A DNA stretch of 11,017 nucleotides from Candidatus Pacearchaeota archaeon (lineage in GTDB: Archaea; Nanobdellota; Nanobdellia; Pacearchaeales; GW2011-AR1). Within the stretch, counting starts at the first letter, position 1, and every line of letters begins with the position of its first letter. The notes beneath the pieces were generated by a model that did no database searches, had not been told where the DNA came from, and saw only the letters and a program-made list of their open reading frames with translations. The translations under genes and the position numbers were made by a program. The stretch covers positions 1 to 11,017 of the forward strand of contig JACPLS010000028.1 in NCBI GenBank assembly GCA_016186375.1, in the 5' to 3' direction. Positions 1-5,936 of this stretch are shown here, piece after piece.

Positions 1-125
1 CTTCTTTTAAAAGAGTCTTCGGAGAAGTTACAAAGATAAATTATTCAGCAAGATTCGTGCAAATAACTGCACGAATTATATTACATAATTTTAGAAGACT
101 ATCTTATTTTGCGAGAGCTAAATAA
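1..125 (+). CDS. 3' end of an unidentified gene, possibly transposase-like (partial)
   Basis: Frame 3 is open from the window edge to a TAA at 123-125, giving about 40 codons with no start in view. The peptide is basic and ends in a helix-like stretch (IILHNFRRLSYFARAK). An FG near the start followed by a basic helix containing HN is loosely like the C-terminus of some DDE transposases of the IS4/IS5 type, but this is a weak resemblance and no catalytic residue is in the window. Small inverted repeats overlap the same bases, so the segment could instead be non-coding RNA or decayed sequence. The upstream bases would decide. Confidence 0.3.
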   Translation, partial: SFKRVFGEVTKINYSARFVQITARIILHNFRRLSYFARAK

Positions 126-180
126 ATCTCACGCAAAGCCTGATTGTGATAAATCATTAGATAATTTTATGGAAATTATC
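53..180. repeat. Cluster of small inverted repeats
   Basis: Three potential hairpins lie close together. ATTCGTGC (53-60) pairs perfectly with GCACGAAT (69-76). TGCGAGA (110-116) pairs with TCTC...GCA near 127-135 with a two-base bulge. GATAATTT (160-167) pairs perfectly with AAATTATC (173-180). In addition AGTCTTC (14-20) is complementary to GAAGACT (94-100) and would enclose the first hairpin. The first repeats overlap the open frame that ends at 125. The last lies just past the 3' end of the minus-strand gene at 208-471 and could act in its termination. No known RNA family is recognised. Confidence 0.4.
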
Positions 181-207
181 AGAATAAAAGAGTACTTATA
201 TACAGAT

Positions 208-471
208 TTATTTAATAATTCCTCTTAAGTGTGGCATTTCTCTCTCGATAAATTCTATAATTTCCTTTTTAAACTGTGTATTTAAAGAGATACCTGTGAA
301 TCCGGGTTTATTATAAACTATTAACCAACCTTGTTTAGAAAGTTCTTTTATGATCTCTTTTAAATTTTGAAATCTCTTAAAATGTTCTGTTCTATCATAC
401 TTCCCTCCCCAATTTCCCTTACTCCTTGCTAAAACTGACATTAGTTGGGCTTTCTCTAAATCTGATGCCAT
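208..471 (-). CDS. Small conserved winged-helix-like protein
   Basis: An 87-residue protein with no signal peptide or membrane segment. Residues about 1-50 are rich in helix-forming, charged residues (LEKAQLMSVLARSKGNW, then a helix with LKEIIKELSKQGW). They are followed by a short beta-like stretch (LIVYNKPGFTGISLN) and a final amphipathic helix, compatible with a helix-helix-wing DNA-binding fold. The fold is inferred from pattern only; no named family is assigned. The start is supported by a TATA-like box at 493-500 read on the minus strand, about 26 bases upstream, so the mRNA is probably leaderless. It diverges from the winged-helix gene at 593 across 121 bases, so the two may be regulated from one intergenic region. 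Confidence 0.6.
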   Translation of the reverse strand: MASDLEKAQLMSVLARSKGNWGGKYDRTEHFKRFQNLKEIIKELSKQGWLIVYNKPGFTGISLNTQFKKEIIEFIEREMPHLRGIIK

Positions 472-492
472 ATAAACTTATATCTTTAATAC

Positions 493-572
493 TTTTAAAT
501 GTTTCTATTATTGACACTTTACTCTTACTAATAGAAAGATTTATAAACTTAGAACTTTAGATTATTTAAATA
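493..572. promoter_or_regulatory. Divergent TATA-box promoters for genes at 471 (-) and 593 (+)
   Basis: TTTTAAAT at 493-500 is centred about 26 bases from the minus-strand ATG at 471. The perfect palindrome TATTTAAATA at 563-572 is centred about 26 bases from the plus-strand ATG at 593. Both spacings match archaeal leaderless promoters, where transcription starts about 25 bases past the TATA box. Each downstream gene looks like a small DNA-binding protein, so autoregulation in this 121-base spacer is plausible but not shown. Confidence 0.5.
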
Positions 573-592
573 AAACAGATATCTAAATCAAT

Positions 593-922
593 ATGAGAGT
601 TAAAGAAAATAAAAGTTTTTTCCTTTTGCAGTTTGGAGATACTCCCCAATTAAGAGTTCTTGACTTCTTAATAGGGTTTCATTTTTTTGACTATCCCCAG
701 ACTGAAATAGCAAGAGAAAGCAATGTTAGTTATAATTCTCTTAAAGAATTCTTTTCTTTTTTTATAAAATCTGGAATTGTCTTTAAAACTAGAAGGATAG
801 GTAAATCTGATTATTTTAAGCTTAACCTAAATAATCAGTTTGTTAGAAATTTGATCAAACTTGATTGGAGCTTGACCAAAAGAAACCTTCTTCCTGAGAT
901 CAAGGAAGAAGTTTATGCTTAA
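593..922 (+). CDS. Winged helix-turn-helix DNA-binding protein
   Basis: A 109-residue predicted transcription regulator. It resembles a widespread archaeal winged-helix group beginning with a G-x-TPxLRVLDFLI segment (here GDTPQLRVLDFLI, about residues 15-27). Next come a helix-turn-helix (TEIARESNVSYNSLKEFFSFFIKSGIV, about residues 37-63) and a wing (FKTRRIGKSDYFKLN), with a C-terminal helix that could dimerise. No ligand-binding domain is fused to it, so it probably responds through DNA affinity, dimerisation or a partner. The target is unknown; the divergent gene ending at 208 is the simplest candidate. The start at 593 is supported by the TATA palindrome 26 bases upstream. A run of six T at 946-951 follows the stop and could terminate the transcript. 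Confidence 0.75.
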   Translation: MRVKENKSFFLLQFGDTPQLRVLDFLIGFHFFDYPQTEIARESNVSYNSLKEFFSFFIKSGIVFKTRRIGKSDYFKLNLNNQFVRNLIKLDWSLTKRNLLPEIKEEVYA

Positions 923-945
923 TCATATTCATAGCAATAATTTAA

Positions 946-951
946 TTTTTT
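946..951 (+). terminator. Oligo-T terminator candidate after winged-helix gene
   Basis: Six T in a row lie 24 bases past the stop codon at 920-922. Archaeal transcription often ends at such U-runs without a hairpin. The 923-1075 spacer separating this gene from the convergent minus-strand gene is otherwise very AT-rich and shows no gene. Confidence 0.35.
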
Positions 952-1075
952 AAAAGCCTTTTAACATTATTAATTCGAATAATCTCTGCCTTACTACATA
1001 CAACCAATTAAAATAATTAAAATTAATTTATAAAAGTTATAATAGAAAAATATAATTATTAGATTGTATTTAATT

Positions 1076-1969
1076 TTATAATCCCAATCTTACATAACCA
1101 ATTATTCTGATATCAAAATCTCTGTTTCTACTTCTAATGTCATTCCCAAATCTACTCCTATCACCAAACCCATTATCGAACCAGCCGGTTCTGAAATCTA
1201 AGCCAATAAAGTCGTCATATGCTTTGTTTCTATATTTAGGGTCAATAAATTTTCCAGCACGAAAATATAAAAATCTTTCATCATCCAACATATATTCTGC
1301 TTTTGCCCCCATTGCAGCCGAGAAACCATAAAAATCTTTAGTCTTTAGCTTTGCATCGAGCCAAAATGGATATGCCCTTAATTCTGCACGAGCAATATCT
1401 CCCTCGTCATTGTACTTAATATTTATTTTTGCATAAGCATAAGTGTTTGGAATTCTAAATTTTATACCGAAGTCTGGTTCAAATTCAAGATTTTTATCAC
1501 CGTTTAGATTTAACATTATTTTCGGAAATTGGGCATTAAGTTTTTCTTCTAATCTTAAAGCCTGGTCATCTAAATATTCCCCAATTTCAGAAGTTAGCAG
1601 GAAATTTCCAAATCCATGTTCTAATGCTCTTCTTGCCATTCTATTAACTCTGTGATTATATCTTTGTCTATTTTGTTCAAACGTTTCAAGTGTTATTTGT
1701 CTTCTTGTTGTAAAATAATCATAAAAACTCTCTTGAAAAGAATTTTCAAGTTCGCTGGCCCTAATATTATCAACTAAAAATGAAGGGTTTTCATAAAGTA
1801 AATTCATCTTGTATATACCGCTTTCTTGATTTTTCTGATTTTCTGTATAGGCTTGCCCGTTCTCTGAAATATCTTGATTTTCCTGTGCCAAAGAATTAAA
1901 AGATGAAAGAGTAATAGTTGCGGAAGTCAACAGAGTTCTAATCAACTTAAATACCTTTTTTCTTAACAT
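1076..1969 (-). CDS. Secreted beta-strand-rich protein of unknown function
   Basis: A 297-residue exported protein that I do not recognise. The N-terminus is a Sec-type signal peptide: basic residues 3-11, a hydrophobic stretch to about residue 27, and a likely cut after S-L-A28. Residues about 29-50 are a polar Q/N/E-rich linker. Residues about 65-150 look helical and charged. From about residue 160 to the end there are alternating polar/apolar segments rich in Tyr, Phe, Asp and Gly turns (FGIKFRI, YAKINIKY, ARAELRAYPFWLDAKLK, FYGFSAAMGAKAEYM, FLYFRAGKF, FDIRIIGYVRLGL). That is the pattern of a beta-sheet or beta-barrel domain. It resembles bacterial outer-membrane proteins superficially, which is odd in an archaeon. 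No lipobox or C-terminal hydrophobic anchor is seen. A TATA-like box lies near 2005-2010, read on the minus strand. Confidence 0.6.
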   Translation of the reverse strand: MLRKKVFKLIRTLLTSATITLSSFNSLAQENQDISENGQAYTENQKNQESGIYKMNLLYENPSFLVDNIRASELENSFQESFYDYFTTRRQITLETFEQNRQRYNHRVNRMARRALEHGFGNFLLTSEIGEYLDDQALRLEEKLNAQFPKIMLNLNGDKNLEFEPDFGIKFRIPNTYAYAKINIKYNDEGDIARAELRAYPFWLDAKLKTKDFYGFSAAMGAKAEYMLDDERFLYFRAGKFIDPKYRNKAYDDFIGLDFRTGWFDNGFGDRSRFGNDIRSRNRDFDIRIIGYVRLGL

Positions 1970-2056
1970 AATTATATTTCCCTATTCAAAAAGTTTATGG
2001 TGCATTTTAAAGTTATGTAATTGTAAAAGAGTGATGAAAATAACACTAGTAGTAAC

Positions 2057-2066
2057 GTTTATAAAC
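2057..2066 (+). promoter_or_regulatory. TATA box of the aIF5A gene
   Basis: The perfect palindrome GTTTATAAAC is centred about 26 bases before the ATG at 2087. This is the spacing expected for a leaderless archaeal mRNA, and no Shine-Dalgarno-like sequence lies before the ATG. Because the element is symmetric it could also recruit TBP for the divergent gene at 1969, although that gene has its own TATA-like box nearer. Confidence 0.55.
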
Positions 2067-2086
2067 AAATTTTTCTGTCTTGTCTT

Positions 2087-2473
2087 ATGCTAAGACTAAT
2101 TGATGCAACTGGAGCAAAGCCAGGAACAACTATAATGATTGATGGGGAAGCTTGTACTGTTAGATCTAATAACATAAGTAAAACTGGAAAGCATGGCGCA
2201 AGTAAGTGTAGGATTGAAGCTATTGAAATATTTGCTGGAAAAAAGAAAATTAATGCTATTCCTGGAAGTACTCGCTTTGAAGTGCCTATGATACAAAAGA
2301 AAAGAGCGCAGGTTTTGACTTTGTCTGAAAAGAGTGCTTCGGTAATGGATCTGGAAAGTTTCGAAACATTAGATGTTCCTTTCAATGAAGAATTAAAAGA
2401 TCAAATTGCTCCGGAAAAACAAGTTGAATATTGGGATATAGAAGGCAAGAAAGCTATAATGAGGGTGTTCTAA
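2087..2473 (+). CDS. eif5A: Translation factor aIF5A (hypusine-containing)
   Basis: The 128-residue length and sequence match archaeal aIF5A, the homologue of eukaryotic eIF5A and bacterial EF-P, which binds the ribosomal E/P region and relieves stalled peptide-bond formation. The N-terminal SH3-like domain (about 1-67) carries the modification loop SKTGKHGASK. Lys35 in GKHG is the residue that deoxyhypusine synthase modifies in the family. The C-terminal OB domain (about 68-128) has the family-typical segments KKRAQVLTLSEKSASVMDLE and VEYWDIEGKKAIMRV. The N-terminus is a few residues shorter than many homologues, but a TATA box 26 bases upstream supports this ATG. The L40e gene starts on the base right after its stop, so the two are very likely co-transcribed. 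Confidence 0.95.
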   Translation: MLRLIDATGAKPGTTIMIDGEACTVRSNNISKTGKHGASKCRIEAIEIFAGKKKINAIPGSTRFEVPMIQKKRAQVLTLSEKSASVMDLESFETLDVPFNEELKDQIAPEKQVEYWDIEGKKAIMRVF

Positions 2474-2638
2474 ATGGCTGCTAAAATACCAATAGCTCAA
2501 CAAAGAATGTTTGCGAATGTTTTCATTTGCAGGGACTGCTCAAAAAAAGTTAGAACCCAGGCAACAAGGGTAATTGCTAAAAAAGTAAAATGCCCTAGAT
2601 GCGGAAGCCATACCTTTCGACCCATAAGGAAAAAATAA
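2474..2638 (+). CDS. rpl40e: Large-subunit ribosomal protein L40e
   Basis: A 54-residue basic zinc-ribbon protein. Family hallmarks are an N-terminal R-M-F segment (residues 11-13) followed by V-F-I-C, a Cys pair C19-x2-C22, a second pair C40-x2-C43-G and the C-terminal FRPIRKK, corresponding to the LRPK tail of archaeal L40e. All four zinc ligands are present. In eukaryotes L40e is made as a ubiquitin fusion; here it is free, as is usual in archaea. The ATG follows the aIF5A stop codon directly (TAA at 2471-2473, ATG at 2474), implying one transcript and coupled translation. It contrasts with L37Ae at 9655, which has lost its zinc ligands. Confidence 0.88.
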   Translation: MAAKIPIAQQRMFANVFICRDCSKKVRTQATRVIAKKVKCPRCGSHTFRPIRKK

Positions 2639-2646
2639 ATGATAAG

Positions 2647-2679
2647 TTTAAAAATTAGAATGAATTAAAGGATAGAGGT
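2647..2679 (+). promoter_or_regulatory. TATA-like box and Shine-Dalgarno site of the protease gene
   Basis: TTTAAAAA at 2647-2654 could start a transcript about 10-15 bases before the ATG at 2689. GAGGT at 2675-2679 sits 9 bases before that ATG and is complementary to the archaeal 16S 3' end. This is one of the clearer ribosome-binding sites in the window and fixes the start of the site-2 protease. Confidence 0.5.
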
Positions 2680-2688
2680 AAAAATAAA

Positions 2689-4104
2689 ATGAGTTTTATT
2701 ATATATGATATCGTGTTCTTTGCATTGTCTCTTCTAGCAGTTGGCATATTTTTCTATAAAAAGAGAAAAAACTTCAGCATTGAAGGTCCCCTTTATCTTT
2801 ATAGAACAAAATTCGGTTTGAATTTAATTGACAGATTAAGCAAAAAATATTCTAAAGTACTTAAACCATTGCAATACCTGATAATATTTTGCGGTTATGC
2901 TCTAATGATATTTGGCATGTGGTTTATTATAAAGATTGCTTACTTTTATTTAACCTCGCCAGTTTTGGCAAAGGCCCTTAAAGTTCCTGTAATTTTTCCT
3001 CTGCTTCCATATCTCCCTGAAATATTCAAGTTAGACTTTCTTCCTCCTTTCTATTTTACTTATTGGATAATAATAATTGCACTGATAGCACTTCCACACG
3101 AATTTGCCCACGGTATTTATGCTCGCTTCTTTAAGATTAAAGTCCATTCAACTGGCTTTGGCTTTTTAAGACTTTTCAAGATTCCTCTTCCATTCCTAGC
3201 GGCTTTTGTTGAGCCAGCGGAAAAACAAATGGAAAAAAAGAAGATAACACCTCAATTAGCAGTTATTGCAGCTGGAACGTTTGCAAATATTATAGTGGCA
3301 ATTTTATTTGTTCTTTTAATGTGGCTCTTTGTTATAGCTGCGTTTACTCCAGCAGGAGTATATTTTAACACTTACGCCACAAAGCCTGTATTCATAGAGG
3401 ACATCAATTTAATAAATAATATTTCATTAGTAGATTCGAATAACCTTAACCAAATAATTAAATCTTCTCCAGAAATATCTACAATAGAAACTTTAAATGA
3501 AAAGTTAATAGCGCGCTCGGCAATTTATGATAAGGGTGAAATCATTGGCTTTGAAGTTTATGAAAACTCTCCTGCTTTTAAGTCAAATCTGTCAGGTGCA
3601 ATACAGGAAATTAATGGAGAGAATATTAAATCATATGATAATTTGAGAGAAACTCTTGGCAAATATCGGCCTGGGGATAATATAACAATTATAACGATTA
3701 AGGGCAAGGAAAAAATGAATTATGAGATAACTTTAGGGGATAGAGAAGGAAGGGCATTTTTAGGGGTTGGTGTAATTCCACAAAGAAGTTCTGGAATTCT
3801 TGGCTTGTTTTATACTGTTGCAGTAAAAATAAAGGATCCAGCAATTTATTATGAGTCAAATATTGGTGATTTTGGGATATTTATTTATGAGTTATTATGG
3901 TGGATAATTATCGTGAGTTTCAGTGTTGCATTAATGAATATGCTCCCACTTGGAATTTTTGATGGCGGGCGCTTCTTCCTTCTTACTATCTGGGGAATTA
4001 CAAAAAGGAAAGATATTGGAGAAAAAGCATTTAAGATTGTAACTGCCCTCATGCTAGCGCTTCTCGCTGTTTTAATGTTGAAGTGGTTTTCTATTTTGTT
4101 TTAG
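2689..4104 (+). CDS. Site-2 protease family (M50) intramembrane metalloprotease with PDZ domain
   Basis: A 471-residue polytopic membrane protein. The zinc-binding HExxH motif is H137-E-F-A-H141 inside a transmembrane helix. The third ligand region is N417-M-L-P...D425-G-G, the conserved NxxPxxxxDGG of the M50 family. A conserved G196-T-F-A-N200 element follows the first catalytic helix. Hydrophobic helices are visible at about 5-22, 62-88, 122-146, 190-220, 398-416 and 450-468. Between the catalytic motifs lies an extracytoplasmic region with a PDZ-like domain at about 285-350 (the GAIQEINGENI segment is typical), so RseP/S2P-like cleavage of membrane-bound regulators after a first cut is likely. 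The substrate is unknown. A Shine-Dalgarno site at 2675-2679 supports the start, and the next gene begins 8 bases after the stop. Confidence 0.92.
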   Translation: MSFIIYDIVFFALSLLAVGIFFYKKRKNFSIEGPLYLYRTKFGLNLIDRLSKKYSKVLKPLQYLIIFCGYALMIFGMWFIIKIAYFYLTSPVLAKALKVPVIFPLLPYLPEIFKLDFLPPFYFTYWIIIIALIALPHEFAHGIYARFFKIKVHSTGFGFLRLFKIPLPFLAAFVEPAEKQMEKKKITPQLAVIAAGTFANIIVAILFVLLMWLFVIAAFTPAGVYFNTYATKPVFIEDINLINNISLVDSNNLNQIIKSSPEISTIETLNEKLIARSAIYDKGEIIGFEVYENSPAFKSNLSGAIQEINGENIKSYDNLRETLGKYRPGDNITIITIKGKEKMNYEITLGDREGRAFLGVGVIPQRSSGILGLFYTVAVKIKDPAIYYESNIGDFGIFIYELLWWIIIVSFSVALMNMLPLGIFDGGRFFLLTIWGITKRKDIGEKAFKIVTALMLALLAVLMLKWFSILF

Positions 4105-4112
4105 TTAATACT

Positions 4113-4604
4113 ATGAAACTATTAATTTTCACAGAAGGAACGATAATCATGCACAAAACTGCTATTGGTTGCAGCAGAGAAGATATTGTCGAGCAAGTTA
4201 AGAATAAACAAGAATCCGTACATGATTACAATTCTTATGTTCCTATAGGTAATGCTATTAATAAATTGCAATATTGGAGAAAATATGGCGCAGAAATTTT
4301 CTATTTGACCTCTCGTAGAAAACCAGAAGAAATTAAGCAAATACGGAATGTTTTGACAAAATTCAAGTTTCCGGAAGGTCAATTTCTATTCAGACAAAAA
4401 AATGAAGAATATAAGGATATTGTTGAAAAAATAATCCCGGATATTTTGATCGAGGATAATTGCGAAAGTATTGGAGGAGAAAAAGAAATGGCAATTACTC
4501 ATGTAATGTCAAAAATAAAAAAGAAAATAAAATCAATTATTATAAAAGAGTTTAGAGGAATAGATATTCTACCAGATAACCTTAAAGATTTGATCAGTTA
4601 CTAA
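4113..4604 (+). CDS. HAD-like protein with degenerate catalytic motif I
   Basis: The ATG at 4113 gives 163 residues and avoids the overlap with the upstream gene that an ATG at 4083 would create. The N-terminal KLLIFTEGTII aligns with HAD motif I (hhhDxDGT). The two acidic positions become Phe6 and Glu8, so the nucleophilic Asp is missing. Motif II-like Ser67 occurs in YLTSRRKPEEI (residues 64-74), and a motif IV-like acidic site occurs in DILIEDNCESIGG (residues 110-122). This resembles a conserved family of uncharacterised proteins in archaea and bacteria sharing MHK, PIGNA, TSRRKPEEI and ESIGGEKEM blocks. With the nucleophile gone, ordinary phosphatase chemistry is doubtful; a binding or non-phosphatase role is possible. 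It lies 8 bases after the site-2 protease and is probably in its operon. Confidence 0.7.
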   Translation: MKLLIFTEGTIIMHKTAIGCSREDIVEQVKNKQESVHDYNSYVPIGNAINKLQYWRKYGAEIFYLTSRRKPEEIKQIRNVLTKFKFPEGQFLFRQKNEEYKDIVEKIIPDILIEDNCESIGGEKEMAITHVMSKIKKKIKSIIIKEFRGIDILPDNLKDLISY

Positions 4605-4635
4605 ATACTTTAATGTTTTCTTAAAAATGAACTGA

Positions 4636-4983
4636 TTACAGAAACTTTACGCCGTCTTTTGTAAAAGCGACGAGCCTTATTCCTACTGGAATAGCTAATA
4701 AAGATGATACTAGCGCCATGTGTTCTTTGCCATTACCAGAAGCTATTGAAAGTGTAACTTCAAAATCACCAGTCAGCTCTTTTTTCAATTTTTCTTTTAA
4801 CTCAACTATTAAATCAAGAAGAGGCTTTTCAGAATTAATCTCTATTACCGATCCTATATTAGGAAATTCAGATGCTGATTTGTTTTTTATTAGAACAACT
4901 TTATCCCATTTCATTCTTTTTAGAAGAGCAGTGATTTGCCCCCAATTTTCTCTGTCAGATCCAAGAAAAGCAACTAATTCCAT
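4636..4983 (-). CDS. Small CARF-like Rossmann-fold protein
   Basis: A 115-residue single-domain protein. Strand 1 and its loop (ELVAFLGSD) followed by a helix and a second strand (WDKVVLIKN), then a strand, the glycine-rich motif SGNGKEHMA at 82-90, a helix and a last strand (IRLVAF), follow the layout of CARF domains. In those, a S/TGGTK-type motif binds cyclic oligoadenylate. The Lys and Met of that motif are kept (K86, M89). No effector nuclease or HTH domain is fused, and no CRISPR array or cas gene is in view. The role could be nucleotide sensing, signal degradation or something unrelated. A TATA box at 5005-5011 (minus strand) is about 25 bases from the start. It diverges from the winged-helix gene at 5076 and converges on 4604. 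Confidence 0.55.
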   Translation of the reverse strand: MELVAFLGSDRENWGQITALLKRMKWDKVVLIKNKSASEFPNIGSVIEINSEKPLLDLIVELKEKLKKELTGDFEVTLSIASGNGKEHMALVSSLLAIPVGIRLVAFTKDGVKFL

Positions 4984-5004
4984 ATTTTTTACTGGAACAG
5001 AGGC

Positions 5005-5053
5005 TTTTTAACTATTATTATGTTTGTTTACAATTAGATAAATAACTTTAAAA
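5005..5053. promoter_or_regulatory. Divergent TATA-box promoters for genes at 4983 (-) and 5076 (+)
   Basis: TTTTTAA at 5005-5011, read on the minus strand, is centred about 25 bases before the ATG at 4983. TTTAAAA at 5047-5053 is centred 26 bases before the ATG at 5076. Both genes therefore probably give leaderless mRNAs from a shared 92-base spacer. A winged-helix protein encoded on one side makes shared control plausible. Confidence 0.55.
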
Positions 5054-5075
5054 TCTCTCATTATCTATATTTAAT

Positions 5076-5525
5076 ATGGTAAAGGAAATTCCTCTCAGTG
5101 AGATCACTATCCGAAGATACGAGAAACCATATGATTCATCAAAAAGAGATATTGTTAGAAAAGTCTGTTTAAGTCTTGGAATGCTTCAGCCTGGTGATTC
5201 CAGAGACATTATCGTCGATATCCTGCTTGTTCTTGAAGATGCGAGAAAACAGAAAAACTGGCTGTCATCTTTTGAGATAAGAGATAAAGTTGAATTACTT
5301 AGGAAAGAAAATTCATTAGAAAGCAGAGGCCTTGCAGAATCTAATATTAGAAGGCAATTAAAAAGACTAAGGGATTCCCTGCTTATTGATAAGCAAGAGA
5401 ATAAATACAGGGTGTCGGAGTTTGCCCCCATTTCAGAAATCTTTGAAGGAAAAATTGAAAAATTTCTCATTCCACAAATAATTGAAAGAATTAAAGAATA
5501 TCTTGTAAAATTGGATAAGATTTGA
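5076..5525 (+). CDS. Archaeal winged-helix regulator-like protein
   Basis: A 149-residue soluble protein. Residues about 1-30 (SEITIRRYEKPYDSSKRDIVRKVCLSLG) and the LQPGDSRDIIVDIL block (about 37-50) are distinctive. They look like a conserved archaeal family of unknown function that also carries the later SNIRRQLKRLRD segment. Residues about 60-110 form a likely winged helix: SSFEIRDKVELLRKE, then the recognition helix ESNIRRQLKRLRDSLL, then a wing LIDKQENKYRVSE. The C-terminal KIEKFLIPQIIERIKEYLVK is a long amphipathic helix suited to dimerisation. No ligand site is evident. It diverges from the CARF-like gene, so it may regulate that promoter. Five T at 5526-5530 directly follow the stop and could end the transcript. 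Confidence 0.7.
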   Translation: MVKEIPLSEITIRRYEKPYDSSKRDIVRKVCLSLGMLQPGDSRDIIVDILLVLEDARKQKNWLSSFEIRDKVELLRKENSLESRGLAESNIRRQLKRLRDSLLIDKQENKYRVSEFAPISEIFEGKIEKFLIPQIIERIKEYLVKLDKI

Positions 5526-5711
5526 TTTTTGTAATAGAAAAATAAATTAACAAATAAAGAGACTTACAAAAAGATTTTAAATCTAAAAAAGTGAAATAAG
5601 AGTTTCTTAAATATTATTATAAGTATAATAAGAAATAGCGACTGAAAAAATTATTATGGTATTTTTATCAAAAGTAAATGCAGATAAAATTATGAAAGAT
5701 TTTTAATACTA

Positions 5712-5772
5712 AGAAAATTATTTTTGCGTAAACTCCTTACTTAAGTTTGAGAGAAAGCAAAAATAATTTTCT
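5712..5772. repeat. 16-bp perfect inverted repeat with 29-base spacer
   Basis: AGAAAATTATTTTTGC at 5712-5727 is exactly complementary to GCAAAAATAATTTTCT at 5757-5772. Inside the spacer, AAACT (5730-5734) pairs with AGTTT (5744-5748), so the whole unit can form an extended hairpin. The arms are far longer than those of the other hairpins seen here. It could be a structured RNA, a transcript end, or a small terminal-repeat element remnant; no target-site duplication was identified. Confidence 0.6.
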
Positions 5773-5775
5773 AGG

Positions 5776-5874
5776 CTGAGAAACTCTTTGAATTTCGAGA
5801 TGCTCAGAAACTTTCTGTTTCTGACATGCTCAAGAACTCCGTTCATGCTCCGGAATTTATTCCGGAGTTCTTGA
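5776..5874 (+). ncRNA. Candidate structured RNA with competing hairpins
   Basis: The island holds at least four pairings. CTGAG/CTC (5776-5786) pairs with GAG and CTCAG (5797-5807). TCAGAAAC (5804-5811) pairs with GTTTCTGA (5817-5824). TCAAGAACTCCG (5830-5841) pairs with CGGAGTTCTTGA (5863-5874). CTCCGGAAT (5848-5856) pairs with ATTCCGGAG (5859-5867). Pairings 1 and 2 share bases, as do 3 and 4, so they are mutually exclusive. The hexamer ATGCTC occurs at 5800, 5826 and 5845. It is GC-richer than its flanks. It lacks recognisable C/D boxes and matches no RNA family I know. Strand and ends are assumptions, and the palindromes would also fold on the minus strand. Confidence 0.35.
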
Positions 5875-5903
5875 CAAATACACAAGGCTTCACCAGCAGA
5901 AAC

Positions 5904-5912
5904 TTTTAAAAA
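5904..5912 (+). promoter_or_regulatory. TATA box of the spt5-rpl11 operon
   Basis: TTTTAAAAA followed by CCC is the same string as the box before rpl37ae at 9625-9633. Transcription would begin near 5930-5935, leaving an untranslated leader of about 40 bases before the spt5 ATG at 5974. This differs from most other genes in the window, which appear leaderless. Confidence 0.55.
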
Positions 5913-5936
5913 CCCATTTTATCTCAATTTAATTGT

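Noticed and set aside
2059..2385. Long antisense frames opposite aIF5A
   Set aside because: They are shadows of a well-conserved gene. Their products show no recognisable composition or motif.
4083..4112. Earlier start for the HAD-like gene
   Set aside because: It would overlap the end of the site-2 protease and add residues not expected before the first beta strand KLLIF. The ATG at 4113 fits motif I.
4636..5525. Calling the CARF-like/winged-helix pair a CRISPR accessory or defence system
   Set aside because: There is no array, cas gene or effector domain in the window, and the CARF resemblance rests on motif layout only.
5800..5850. CRISPR-like repeats based on the recurring ATGCTC
   Set aside because: The hexamer is too short and the spacing irregular (26 and 19 bases). 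The context is hairpin ends, not repeats separated by unique spacers.
5656..5874. Box C/D guide RNA in the spt5 upstream region
   Set aside because: No RTGATGA box C with a matching CTGA box D at suitable spacing was seen. The hairpin-rich layout is unlike C/D RNAs.
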